A DNA stretch of 23,119 nt from an uncultured Oscillospiraceae bacterium (GTDB lineage: Bacteria > Bacillota > Clostridia > Oscillospirales > Oscillospiraceae), in the NCBI GenBank assembly GCA_934591725.1, contig CAKTPR010000027.1, positions 1-23,119 on the forward strand, in the 5' to 3' direction. The notes under the pieces were generated by a model that saw nothing but the letters and a program-made list of their open reading frames with translations, searched no databases and had not been told where the DNA came from. Shown here piece by piece: positions 14,521-22,989 of this stretch. Made by a program: the position numbers and the translations under genes. Every line of letters begins with the position of its first letter. Positions within the stretch are counted from its first letter, which is position 1.

Positions 14521-16771
14521 TATCCTGTCCTATCCGTATCTCTATCGTTCCGTCCTCGTCGGTTCTGAGGACATTATACCCGTAAGCCGCCAGACGTTCA
14601 AGTGTTTCCTGCGCAGGCTGACCGTAGTTGTTGTAGCCCACGCTTATGACGGCAAGCGAACCGTCCACCGCGCCGAGAAGTTCATCTCCGCTTGAATACT
14701 TTGATCCGTGGTGCCCGACGATAAGCGTCTCTATACCGTCGGTGTCGTGCTCATTCACGAACCTTTTCTCCAGCTTTTCCGGCGCATCCGCCGTGACAAG
14801 CACATCATAGCTGCCGATACTCAGCCTTGACATCAGGCACCGTTCGTTCTCTCCGCCGTTCAGATACGCGTAAAGCTCCATGCCTATATCGCCGCACGTG
14901 ACCGTCATGTCGCCCTTTGCGGTGATGACCTCCGTTGCGTGCCTTGCGGCGCTGTCAAGTATCTCCTCATACAGCGTGTCCCCGCGCTCCTCCGGCAATA
15001 TCAGCGTTTCGATATCGTACATTTCCATCAGCCGCGGCACGCCGTCAGCATGATCCTCATGCAGATGCGTCAGCACCAGCAGGTCTATCCTGTCCCTGCC
15101 GCAGCTGTGCAGATAGGCCGCCGCGAGGTCGCCCGCGTCGGAGAGATTATAGGTGTTGCCGCAGTCTATCATCACCGTCGCGTCCCCGGCAAAGGCCGTG
15201 ATGCACTGCCCTTGACCGACGTCCAGCACGCTTACCGTGTCGGTATTCCTGTAAAACTGCCGGTTCAGAATAAGCAGCGCCGCCAGTGCAGATACCGAGA
15301 CGATACTTGCCGCGCTCACCCAGAGGACGCGGCGCTTTCTTATCACGCAGGCAGCGAATATCAGCACATAGCTGCCGATCATCCACGCTTCCGCACCTGT
15401 GCTGCCCATATAGAGCACTGCAAACGGAACGCCGGAAATGAGCTTCGCGACGAGCACGATATACCTCGCGAGCCATGAGCACAGCCACGCCGCGGCCTTA
15501 CCCAGCACCGGCACGACTGACAGCGCGCAGGACAGCCAGCCTCCGCCGAAGCAGAGCGACACTGCCCACAGCCCAAGTATGTTCGTCAGGAATGACAGCA
15601 GCGATACATAGCCGAAGTGCAGCGCCGTAATTGGCAGCGTGAATACCGTCACCCCGGCGGACATTGTCACCGAGGCGAGCACATATCTCACCGGCCGGCA
15701 CTTCATGCGCTTCGGGAGCTTATTCATCGCTGCCTCGTAAAGCTTACCGGAAAAGCAGATTATCCCGGCCATTGCGCCGAAGCTCAGTTGCAAGCTGATG
15801 CTTGCCGCGGCAAATGGGTTTGAGAGCAGGATAAGCGCAAGAATAGCCGAAAGTGAAGTTATCGCGTCGTTCTCACGGCGCAGTACCGGTGCCATCAGCA
15901 GCATCGACTGCATGAAGCCTGCCCTCACCGCTGATGGGCTTGCACCTGTTATTAGTACGAAAAGCCACACCAGCGCGATGCAGACAACAGCGCTCCTTCT
16001 TCCGCGGCCAAGGATGAATTGCAGCAGCCCGACAAGGAAGGAAACGTGCATCCCGGACACCGCGACGATGTGCATGAACCCGGCGCGTGACATTGCGCAG
16101 TAGAGCGCATCGTCGTTATAGAAATCCGATTTATCGCCGAGCATAAGTGATTTCATAAATATCGCTGTGTCCGCCGGGAATATTTCCTCCACACTTTCGC
16201 TCAGAAAACGGCTCAGCCGCACCGGTACGCTGCGCAGGTCAAAGCCTGTGTTTTCAACGCTTACGGCGCTTTTCGCGCTTATTTTGAAGAAGATTCCCTT
16301 GGCGTGGTAATTGTCATAGCTCTCGCCGAAAAGAGTGTCGGCAGCACTGAGCTTGCCGGTGAAGCTGATATAGTCTCCGGGCTCGGCACTCATAAGTCCC
16401 TCATCGGCATAGACTATCGCCTTGAGCTTTGGCAGACCGTCACAGTCGAGCTTTATCTCAGTGCGGCAGTACGTACCGTAATCTATCGGGCAGGTCAGCA
16501 CGTGGCCGCCGACCACAGTGGTCTCGTCGGAATGGAGCTGCGCCTGTGCCGCGGTGCGCTCGTTATAGGCAGAGAAATAAACCAGCCCAAGCGCCAGAAA
16601 CACAAGGGCGAGCGCCGCCTGACGCAGCCGCACTTTGCGCGACGCGGCAAGAGCCGCACCGAGCACCGCCGCAATAACGGCAATGGTGGTCAGCCGGTCA
16701 AGGGGCAGTATGTAATTTGCCGCGAATATCGCCGCGCAAAAGGCAGTCGCCGCCGTCGCAAGCTTCCTCAT
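14513..16771 (-). CDS. comEC: DNA uptake channel protein ComEC/Rec2 with metallo-beta-lactamase domain
   Basis: A 752-residue polytopic protein expected to form the inner-membrane channel for single-stranded DNA in transformation. The N-terminus has membrane segments, then an OB-like extracellular part (about 75-170). The competence domain carries HIVAVSGMH at 234-242, followed by many hydrophobic helices. The C-terminus is a metallo-beta-lactamase fold with His569, His571, Asp573 and His574 in THLHEDHADG and a later VGHHGSKYSS motif. All three modules of full-length ComEC are present. The ATG at 16771 has GGAGG upstream; in-frame starts at 16783 and 16804 lack one and run into the terminator. 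No comEA lies upstream. It leads the comEC-holA-rnmV group, so constitutive cellular genes share its transcript. Confidence 0.94.
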   Translation of the reverse strand: MRKLATAATAFCAAIFAANYILPLDRLTTIAVIAAVLGAALAASRKVRLRQAALALVFLALGLVYFSAYNERTAAQAQLHSDETTVVGGHVLTCPIDYGTYCRTEIKLDCDGLPKLKAIVYADEGLMSAEPGDYISFTGKLSAADTLFGESYDNYHAKGIFFKISAKSAVSVENTGFDLRSVPVRLSRFLSESVEEIFPADTAIFMKSLMLGDKSDFYNDDALYCAMSRAGFMHIVAVSGMHVSFLVGLLQFILGRGRRSAVVCIALVWLFVLITGASPSAVRAGFMQSMLLMAPVLRRENDAITSLSAILALILLSNPFAAASISLQLSFGAMAGIICFSGKLYEAAMNKLPKRMKCRPVRYVLASVTMSAGVTVFTLPITALHFGYVSLLSFLTNILGLWAVSLCFGGGWLSCALSVVPVLGKAAAWLCSWLARYIVLVAKLISGVPFAVLYMGSTGAEAWMIGSYVLIFAACVIRKRRVLWVSAASIVSVSALAALLILNRQFYRNTDTVSVLDVGQGQCITAFAGDATVMIDCGNTYNLSDAGDLAAAYLHSCGRDRIDLLVLTHLHEDHADGVPRLMEMYDIETLILPEERGDTLYEEILDSAARHATEVITAKGDMTVTCGDIGMELYAYLNGGENERCLMSRLSIGSYDVLVTADAPEKLEKRFVNEHDTDGIETLIVGHHGSKYSSGDELLGAVDGSLAVISVGYNNYGQPAQETLERLAAYGYNVLRTDEDGTIEIRIGQDNG

Positions 16772-16786
16772 TGCCGCCTCCATAGC

Positions 16787-16820
16787 AAAATACCGCGGAG
16801 GCAAAATGTCTCCGCGGTAT
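16787..16820 (-). terminator. terminator after the HIT-family gene
   Basis: An 11-pair stem joins 16790-16800 to 16810-16820 around a 9-base loop, followed by TTTTGC on the minus strand. It sits 6 bases after the HIT stop codon and just before comEC. It would end the T-box operon, perhaps with some read-through given the short T run. Confidence 0.75.
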
Positions 16821-16826
16821 TCAGAA

Positions 16827-17168
16827 TCATATCATCTTATCGCTGAACTTCTCTCCGCCGAGGATATGGAAGTGCAGGTGCATGACGGTCTGGCCGCCGT
16901 CCGCGCCGCAGTTATTGATGACGCGGTAGCCGCTGCCGAGACCTTCGACCTTAGCGATCTTCGCGATGGCTTCAAAGCAGCGCGCGACCCACACGCTGTT
17001 CTCCGCGGTTATCTCGTCGGCGCAGGCAATGTGAGCCTTGGGAACGACGAGGATATGCACCGGAGCCTGGGGGTTGATGTCACGGAAAGCGTAGACATAC
17101 TCATCCTCATAGACCTTTGCGCTGGGGATATCCCCGGCGATTATCTTGCAGAACAGGCAATCGTCCAT
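16827..17168 (-). CDS. HIT-family (histidine triad) nucleotide hydrolase/binding protein
   Basis: A 113-residue member of the HINT branch of the histidine-triad family, which hydrolyses AMP-linked phosphoramidates such as aminoacyl adenylates. The triad is His97-Leu-His99-Phe-His101, followed by ILGG. The N-terminal CLFCKIIAGDIP block has the usual Cys pair. The ATG at 17168 follows AAGGAG at 8 bases; upstream in-frame codons would run into alaS. It lies 28 bases after the alaS stop and before a terminator, so it is the last gene of the T-box operon. A link to alanyl-adenylate clean-up is attractive given HINT chemistry and this position, but it is an inference. Confidence 0.9.
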   Translation of the reverse strand: MDDCLFCKIIAGDIPSAKVYEDEYVYAFRDINPQAPVHILVVPKAHIACADEITAENSVWVARCFEAIAKIAKVEGLGSGYRVINNCGADGGQTVMHLHFHILGGEKFSDKMI

Positions 17169-17196
17169 TTCAATATCTCCTTTTTTGAAATTAAAA

Positions 17197-19839
17197 TCAG
17201 TCCTTGACGTTGGCGTTGACAAAATCGTCGACAGCTGCCATGGCGTCGTCAAGCTTGAGGATCTCCTTGCAGCCGCCCATTGCGGAATCGGGTTTGCCGC
17301 CGCCGGAGCCGCCGCAGATCCTGGTGATGTTCTTTATAAGGTCTCCGGCCTTGATGCCGCGGGCAACAGCGTTCTTGCCGCAGACGGCGAGCATGGTCGC
17401 CTTGTCCTCGGCGGTCGCCGCGAGGACTGCGACGATGTTCGGGAAGCGATCCTTGAGCTGGTCGCCCATACGGCGGATATCGGCGGCGTTGACCGGGCCG
17501 TTCGTGATGGTGATGACCTTGAGACCCTTGATATCCTTTGCGCCGTAGAGCATGCGCTCCGCCTCGCCGGACATGAGCTGATCCTTCATCTTATCAAGCT
17601 TCTGCTTCAGGTCGTGAATTTCAACAAGGTTATTTTCGACCTTGGTCATGATCTCAATGGGTCTGGCCTTGAGCTTATCCGCGACACGGCTGAGCATGCC
17701 GGACATTGCGGCGTAGCGCTCAATGACCTCCTTGCCGGTGATGGCCTCGATGCGGCGCACACCGGAAGCGACGGAGCCTTCAGAGGTGACAACGAACATG
17801 CCGACCTTTGCGGTATTATCAAGATGAGTGCCGCCGCAGAATTCCATGGAATAATCGCCCATCTTCACGACTCTGACGGTATCGCCGTACTTTTCGCCGA
17901 AGAGCGCGGTCGCGCCGAGCTTCTTTGCCTCGTCATAGGGCATGACCTTGGTCTCGATATCTGCGCCGTCAAGGATCATATCGGCCATGAGAGCGTTGAC
18001 CTTGCCGATCTCCTCCGGGGTAAGTGCGGAGAAATGCGTGAAGTCAAAGCGCAGGCGGTCAGGCTCGACAAGAGAGCCCGCCTGATGGACATGGTCGCCG
18101 AGCACCTTGGTCAGAGCCGCCTGAAGCAGATGGGTCGCGCTGTGGGCGCGGCGGATGGCGCGGCGGCGCTCCTCGCAGTAGCTCGCGGTGACATGGTCAC
18201 CGACTGCAAAATGACCCGATTTGACCACGCCGTAGTGCATGAACTTGCCGCCCTTGTTCTTCTGGACGTTGTTGACCTCAAATACGCAGTCGCCGCAGAC
18301 GATCTTGCCGTGGTCGGCGACCTGACCGCCCATCTCGGCGTACATTACAGTCTTATCGAGAACGATTATCGCTTCGGCACCGGAGGCAACCTCCTGCTGC
18401 ATCTCATCCTCGGAGACGATGGCGAGTATCTCCGCCTCGGTCTCTTTCCGGTCGTAGCCGACGAACTGGGTCTCCGGCATTTCCTGACCGAAGTTTATGC
18501 CCGTCCAGCCAAGATCGCCAAGAGCCTCTCTCGCCTTTCTCGCTCTGACGCGCTGCTCCTCCATAAGGGTCTTGAAAGCGTCCTCATCAACGGTCATGCC
18601 CTCATCGGAGCACATCTCTATCGTCAGGTCAAGCGGGAAGCCGTAGGTATCATAGAGCTTGAATGCGTCGGCACCGGAGAAAACGGTCTCGCCCTTTGCC
18701 TTGTGCTCAGCGAGAAGATCAGAGAAGATAGCCATACCGGCGTCGATAGTGCGCGCAAAGTTCTCTTCCTCGGTCTTGATGACGCGGGTGATGTACGCCT
18801 GCTTCTCGCGAAGCTCCGGGTACTGGCACTCGTTCTCATGGATGACGGTATCAATGACCTTGTAAAGGAACGGCTCATTGACGCCGAGGAGCTTGCCGTG
18901 GCGCGCGGCGCGGCGGAGCAGACGGCGCAGGACATAGCCGCGGCCCTCGTTGGAGGGCAGGACGCCGTCGCAGATCATGAAGGTGGCGCTTCTGATATGG
19001 TCGGTGATGACGCGCAGGGAAACGTCCATCTCATGGCTCTTGCCGTAATACGCGCCGGTCAGCTCGCTGACCTTATGGGTGATGTTCATAACGGTATCGA
19101 CATCAAAGAGGGAGTCAACGCCCTGGCAGACGACTGCCAGACGCTCAAGACCCATGCCGGTGTCGATGTTCTTCTGCTTGAGCTCGGTATAGTGACCCTC
19201 GCCGTCATTATCGAACTGGGAGAAGACGTTGTTCCAGACCTCCATGTAGCGGTCGCAGTCACAGCCGACGGTGCAGCCGGGCTTGCCGCAGCCGTACTCC
19301 GGGCCGCGGTCATAGTATATCTCTGAGCAGGGGCCGCAGGGGCCTGCTCCGTGCTCCCAGAAGTTATCCTCCTTGCCGAAGCGGAAGATGCGCTCGGCGG
19401 GGATGCCGATCTCCTTGTTCCAGATCTCAAAGGCCTCATCGTCATCGACATAGATGGAGGGATAGAGACGGTCGGGATCGATGCCGACCCAGTCGGGCGA
19501 GGTCAGGAACTCCCAGCTCCATGCGATGGCTTCATGCTTGAAGTAATCGCCGAAGGAGAAGTTGCCGAGCATTTCAAAATATGTGCCGTGGCGGGCGGTC
19601 TTGCCGATGTTCTCGATATCGCCGGTGCGGATACACTTCTGGCAGGTGCAGACGCGGCGGCGCGGCGGCTCCTGCTCGCCCTTGAAATAGGGCTTCATGG
19701 GCGCCATGCCGGAGTTGATGAGCAGAAGGCTTGCGTCGTTCTGCGGGATGAGAGAGAAGCTGGGCAAACGAAGATGACCCTTGGTCTCAAAGAAGCTCAG
19801 GAACATCTCGCGCAGTTGGTTAAGGCCGAATTTTTCCAT
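17197..19839 (-). CDS. alaS: alanyl-tRNA synthetase
   Basis: An 880-residue enzyme that charges tRNA-Ala. The class II catalytic core starts at MEKFGLNQLREMFLSFF and includes GMGLERL near 229-235. A Cys-rich insertion lies at about 181-196 (CGKPGCTVGCDC). The editing domain has the zinc motifs HSATH at 566-570 and CGGTH at 668-672. A coiled segment and a C-terminal glycine-rich GGSGGGKPD domain follow. All parts are intact and the length is standard. The ATG at 19839 follows GGAGG and lies one base after the stop of the zinc-ribbon gene. The operon starts with an alanine T-box, so expression should rise when uncharged tRNA-Ala accumulates. Confidence 0.97.
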   Translation of the reverse strand: MEKFGLNQLREMFLSFFETKGHLRLPSFSLIPQNDASLLLINSGMAPMKPYFKGEQEPPRRRVCTCQKCIRTGDIENIGKTARHGTYFEMLGNFSFGDYFKHEAIAWSWEFLTSPDWVGIDPDRLYPSIYVDDDEAFEIWNKEIGIPAERIFRFGKEDNFWEHGAGPCGPCSEIYYDRGPEYGCGKPGCTVGCDCDRYMEVWNNVFSQFDNDGEGHYTELKQKNIDTGMGLERLAVVCQGVDSLFDVDTVMNITHKVSELTGAYYGKSHEMDVSLRVITDHIRSATFMICDGVLPSNEGRGYVLRRLLRRAARHGKLLGVNEPFLYKVIDTVIHENECQYPELREKQAYITRVIKTEEENFARTIDAGMAIFSDLLAEHKAKGETVFSGADAFKLYDTYGFPLDLTIEMCSDEGMTVDEDAFKTLMEEQRVRARKAREALGDLGWTGINFGQEMPETQFVGYDRKETEAEILAIVSEDEMQQEVASGAEAIIVLDKTVMYAEMGGQVADHGKIVCGDCVFEVNNVQKNKGGKFMHYGVVKSGHFAVGDHVTASYCEERRRAIRRAHSATHLLQAALTKVLGDHVHQAGSLVEPDRLRFDFTHFSALTPEEIGKVNALMADMILDGADIETKVMPYDEAKKLGATALFGEKYGDTVRVVKMGDYSMEFCGGTHLDNTAKVGMFVVTSEGSVASGVRRIEAITGKEVIERYAAMSGMLSRVADKLKARPIEIMTKVENNLVEIHDLKQKLDKMKDQLMSGEAERMLYGAKDIKGLKVITITNGPVNAADIRRMGDQLKDRFPNIVAVLAATAEDKATMLAVCGKNAVARGIKAGDLIKNITRICGGSGGGKPDSAMGGCKEILKLDDAMAAVDDFVNANVKD

Positions 19840-19840
19840 T

Positions 19841-20068
19841 TCATTTATCCTCCATATTATTGTTTCTGATACGCTCGGAAAAGCTTTCTTCCTCCTCATC
19901 GGCGGAGAAAAGCTCTATCTTTTTACAGTTCGGGCAGCGGAGTATCCTCACGCTGAGGGAACCGGAAAGCATATTGGACAGGTGTCCGGTAAAGAAGCCG
20001 TACTGGCCGAGCTGGATATCCTCACAGCCCAAGTCCTCCATACCGGCGCCGCAGCGCAGACAGTTCAT
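19841..20068 (-). CDS. small zinc-ribbon protein of unknown function in the alaS operon
   Basis: A 75-residue soluble protein with two metal-binding knuckles: MNCLRCGAGM at the N-terminus and ILRCPNCKKIELF around residue 45. The C-terminal third is strongly acidic and charged (SADEEEESFSERIR). The central part (QLGQYGFFTGHLSNMLSGSLSVR) is typical of short zinc-ribbon proteins, but I do not recognise a named function. The ATG at 20068 has GAGGTGG 7 bases upstream. It is the first gene after the alanine T-box and only one base from the alaS start region, so it must be co-regulated with alaS. A role in translation or zinc handling is only a guess; alaS itself uses zinc for editing. Confidence 0.85.
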   Translation of the reverse strand: MNCLRCGAGMEDLGCEDIQLGQYGFFTGHLSNMLSGSLSVRILRCPNCKKIELFSADEEEESFSERIRNNNMEDK

Positions 20069-20086
20069 ATAAAAACCACCTCACAT

Positions 20087-20318
20087 AAAAAATATACCTC
20101 CGCCCCTGTACAGGGGCGAAGGTCTGATCGCGGTACCACCCTGATTGCCGAAAAGCTTCGGCATCTCGTGCGCCCTTAACGCAGGCAGACGTCCCGGTCA
20201 TCCCGGAAAGGCTCGGAAGCGGCTGTCAACTCCGGACATAGAGCCTCGCAGCAAACGGCTCCTCTCTGCAATGTCCTCGGCTGACTCTCTTCGTCACAGC
20301 CAAATCACACATATAACT
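20087..20318 (-). promoter_or_regulatory. T-box riboswitch, alanine-specific (specifier GCC)
   Basis: Read on the minus strand. The conserved T-box AGGGTGGTACCGCG lies at 20142-20129, with TGGT to pair the tRNA acceptor end and so favour an A discriminator, as in tRNA-Ala. A stem I carries the AG-bulge block GCAGAGAG. Its lower helix aligns by eye with the known glyQ stem I: GAAG pairs with CTTC. The specifier loop ends ACAGCCG, placing GCC (20223-20221), an alanine codon, in the specifier position, followed by a purine. The terminator pairs 20123-20111 with 20108-20096 and is followed by six T residues (20092-20087). Uncharged tRNA-Ala should stabilise the antiterminator and switch on the zinc-ribbon gene, alaS and probably the HIT gene. 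Confidence 0.93.
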
Positions 20319-20324
20319 TTTGTG

Positions 20325-20352
20325 ATTTTACCATAAGCGCCGGATTTGTCAA
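20325..20352 (-). promoter_or_regulatory. sigma-A promoter of the alanine T-box operon
   Basis: On the minus strand a perfect TTGACA (20352-20347) is followed after 16 bases by TAAAAT (20330-20325), with an extended -10 (TGG before TAAAAT). The start should be near 20318. The -35 box lies 4 bases from the stop codon of the U32 peptidase gene, so no separate terminator separates the two units. Confidence 0.85.
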
Positions 20353-20356
20353 GTGT

Positions 20357-21559
20357 TCAGCGGCATTTTCTGATGATAGACAGTCGCGGAGCGTACTTCG
20401 GCAGGCGCATATGTATCTCCATCATAGCATGGCGCGTGTCCGCTATCTCCTCGCCATCGGCATTATACATACGCTCAGGCGTGAATTTCACGGGTGCGCC
20501 GTCCGGTGTGAGCAGCTCAAGCTCATCACCGAGGGAAAATTTATTGCGCTGGCAGAGCACCGCTTCCCCGTTATCATCGCAGCTTTCGACCACGGCGGCG
20601 ACGTCCGCGCCGGTAGTGTAGCTGGCTTCGGCGTAGTGCTGGCCGGGGTAGCCGTAATAAAAGCCGGTGGTATACGGGCGGTGGCTGACCTTCTCCGTCT
20701 CCTCTATCCAGAGCGGATCGATCGGTTTTCCTGACATAGCGTCGTCTATCGCGTGGCGGTAGGCATTCGTGACGACAGCGGCATAGTAGGCAGACTTCAT
20801 GCGCCCTTCGATCTTGAAGCTCGTGACGCCGGCGTCGATAAGCTCAGGCAGGTGCCCGATCATGTTCATGTCGCGGGAGTTCAAGATATACGTCCCGCCG
20901 TCCTCGGTGATCTCAAAATACTCACCGGGGCGCTTTTCCTCGACAAGATGATACTTCCAGCGGCAGGGCTGGGCGCACTGGCCGCGGTTAGCGTCCCTGC
21001 CGGTGAGGTAATTCGACAGCAGGCAGCGCCCTGAGAAGGACACGCACATCGCCCCGTGGACGAAGGCTTCAAGCCGCAGCTCCTTGGGGGTGTTGGCGCG
21101 TATCTTGCGGATATCCTCAAGCGGAGTCTCGCGCGCAAGCACGACGGTGTCCGCCCCAAGATCATAAAGTGCATTTGCAGCGGCGCTGTTTATAACACCG
21201 AACTGCGTGCTGACATGCAGCTTCACGCGCGGGGCGTACTTTTTCGCCATGGCGATAACGCCCATATCGGCGACGATGACCGCGTCAACGCCTACGGCGT
21301 CAAGCATCTCCAGATACTCCGGCAGGCGCGCAAGCTCGTCCTCACGCGGGAGGGTGTTGCAGGTGACGTACACCTTACGTTCCATCGAGTGCGCAAGCGC
21401 GACGGCTTTCTGGAGTTGGTCGCTGTCAAAATTCCCGGCGGAGGCTCTCATGCCGAACTCGGTGCCCGCGAGGTACACGGCGTCCGCGCCGTAGCAGAGA
21501 GCCATTTCAAGCCGCTCCATGTCCCCCGCCGGGGAGAGGAGCTCAAGTTTATCATTCAT
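20357..21559 (-). CDS. U32-family peptidase-like protein, probable tRNA hydroxylation factor
   Basis: A 400-residue protein of the U32 family. The signature block is intact: FVHGAMC, FSGRC, then LTGRDANRGQCAQPCRW around residues 170-205, with the clustered cysteines expected to hold an iron-sulfur centre. An N-terminal barrel-like part starts KLELLSPAGDMERLEMAL, and the GVTSFKIEGRMKS motif follows the cysteine block. Some relatives (TrhP/YrrN-YrrO) take part in tRNA 5-hydroxyuridine formation, and the mltG neighbourhood matches theirs in B. subtilis. This makes that role more likely than protease activity, though it is unproven here. The ATG at 21559 has little ribosome binding site and overlaps the mltG stop by 8 bases, so it is probably made by translational coupling. 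Confidence 0.9.
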   Translation of the reverse strand: MNDKLELLSPAGDMERLEMALCYGADAVYLAGTEFGMRASAGNFDSDQLQKAVALAHSMERKVYVTCNTLPREDELARLPEYLEMLDAVGVDAVIVADMGVIAMAKKYAPRVKLHVSTQFGVINSAAANALYDLGADTVVLARETPLEDIRKIRANTPKELRLEAFVHGAMCVSFSGRCLLSNYLTGRDANRGQCAQPCRWKYHLVEEKRPGEYFEITEDGGTYILNSRDMNMIGHLPELIDAGVTSFKIEGRMKSAYYAAVVTNAYRHAIDDAMSGKPIDPLWIEETEKVSHRPYTTGFYYGYPGQHYAEASYTTGADVAAVVESCDDNGEAVLCQRNKFSLGDELELLTPDGAPVKFTPERMYNADGEEIADTRHAMMEIHMRLPKYAPRLSIIRKCR

Positions 21560-22922
21560 AATTCTGCGTCGCAACAAAGTTGTTGAAGTCGCCTTCGTTC
21601 GTAAAGAACTGGTGCGTTCCGGTGGCGGTATCGAGGGCATAGTAGAAGTAATCCGTCGCATCCGGCCAAAGTGCGGCATTGATGGAGGCAATGCCGGGGT
21701 TGCTGATAGGCGTCGGCGGCAGGCCGAGCTTTATACGGGTGTTATAGGGATCGTCCTTGGCGAGCATTTCCGCCGTCGGCGCGCCCTCATGCTCAGGATA
21801 GGGATAGAGCACAGCGGCGTCTATGCCGAGGGGCATGTCATAGTTGAGACGGTTATATATAACGGAGGCAATGACAGGGCGCTCGGAATCGTTCGCGGCT
21901 TCCTTCTCGATAAGCGAGGCGGCGTTGACGATCTCGCCGATGCTCATGCCGAGCTCATCGAGACGCGCCTGCATATCCTCGGTTATCTTGCGGTTGAAGT
22001 TATCGAGCATCTTATTGATGGCGCTCGACGCCTGCATACCGACATAGAACTCATAGGTGTCCGGGAAGAGGTAGCCCTCAAGCCTGTACGCGCCGAGACT
22101 CTCGGTGCCCTCAAGGAAGCTGTAATTGAAGACCTCGTTTGCCGCGGCGTCCATCAGGTCGTTATAATCCGCGACGCCGTTCTCCTCAAGGCGCAGGAAT
22201 ATCTGGTGCATCGTGAAGCCCTCAGGTATCGTGACCTTCACGGTCGCGGCGGACGTGGAACCGGCGCGCATATTGGCCACAAGGGCGTGATAGTCAAAGG
22301 TCGAGCGCAGCTTATATTCGCCGGGGCTGACCTTGGTATCGGCATGGGTGAACTTGCAGTAGGTCTCAAAGAGCCATTTATACTGGATGAGTCCCGCGTC
22401 CTTCAGGGTGTTGGAGACATACTCCATATTGGCGTGGGTCACGCGCTTGGTGCCGACCTTATTGCCGTTATCGTCCAGCTTATCGACAGTCTCGGACTGG
22501 AAGATCGTGCTCGGCAGAGTGACGACCGCCTCAAACTCCTCCTTGTTGAGAGCAAGCATATCGCTTGCCGCCATCCAAGCCATGCAGGCAAGGACAATGC
22601 TGATGCAGACGATGAAGCCGAAATACATGAGCCCGCCGAGACAGCCGCTGCGGTATTCGTGGCTCTGGCGCACGGGGCGGTAGTCCCGCTCGGACTCGGC
22701 GTCGCCCGTATAATTGCGCTGCTCCTTGCCGTCGGAATCGGTAAGGAAACGGTCGACCTTCTTTATCGGGTCCTCTTTATTTTTAGAGCCGGACGCTGCG
22801 CCGGTGCTTTTCCCCTTGGCGCTCTTGGGCGCCGGGGCAGGCTCCGCCGCCGCGTCCGTGCTGCTTATCTGCTCATCATGGATGCGGAATATCTCATTGA
22901 TTCTTTCGATATCGTCGGACAT
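21552..22922 (-). CDS. mltG: endolytic murein transglycosylase
   Basis: A 456-residue inner-membrane enzyme that cuts nascent peptidoglycan strands and so sets glycan length. The N-terminal 90 residues are cytoplasmic, polar and low in complexity (Ala/Pro/Ser/Lys-rich). One transmembrane helix lies at about 96-118. The catalytic YceG-like domain follows, with LEGYLFPDTYEF at 281-292, AASLIEKEAANDSERP containing the predicted catalytic Glu339, MPLGIDAAVLYP, and the PPTPISNPG end motif. It is longer than E. coli MltG (340) because of the cytoplasmic tail, which is common in Firmicutes. The ATG at 22922 has GAGGAG 6 bases upstream. The gene overlaps the U32 gene start, forming a two-gene unit; neighbours alaS and U32 match the Firmicutes arrangement. 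Confidence 0.95.
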   Translation of the reverse strand: MSDDIERINEIFRIHDEQISSTDAAAEPAPAPKSAKGKSTGAASGSKNKEDPIKKVDRFLTDSDGKEQRNYTGDAESERDYRPVRQSHEYRSGCLGGLMYFGFIVCISIVLACMAWMAASDMLALNKEEFEAVVTLPSTIFQSETVDKLDDNGNKVGTKRVTHANMEYVSNTLKDAGLIQYKWLFETYCKFTHADTKVSPGEYKLRSTFDYHALVANMRAGSTSAATVKVTIPEGFTMHQIFLRLEENGVADYNDLMDAAANEVFNYSFLEGTESLGAYRLEGYLFPDTYEFYVGMQASSAINKMLDNFNRKITEDMQARLDELGMSIGEIVNAASLIEKEAANDSERPVIASVIYNRLNYDMPLGIDAAVLYPYPEHEGAPTAEMLAKDDPYNTRIKLGLPPTPISNPGIASINAALWPDATDYFYYALDTATGTHQFFTNEGDFNNFVATQNYE

Positions 22923-22989
22923 GGTAATCTCCTCTTACGTATGCGCTGAATTAATACCGGACAGTAGCACCCTGAGGTCAGGACGCATA

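Noticed and set aside
17146..19326. A 726-codon plus-strand open frame opposite alaS
   Set aside because: It is fully antisense to a clear alaS gene. Long antisense frames are expected from GC-rich codon use, and the translation shows no recognisable domain.
21519..22949. A 476-codon plus-strand open frame opposite mltG and the U32 start
   Set aside because: It is antisense to well-identified genes and shows no family motifs, so it is a coding shadow.
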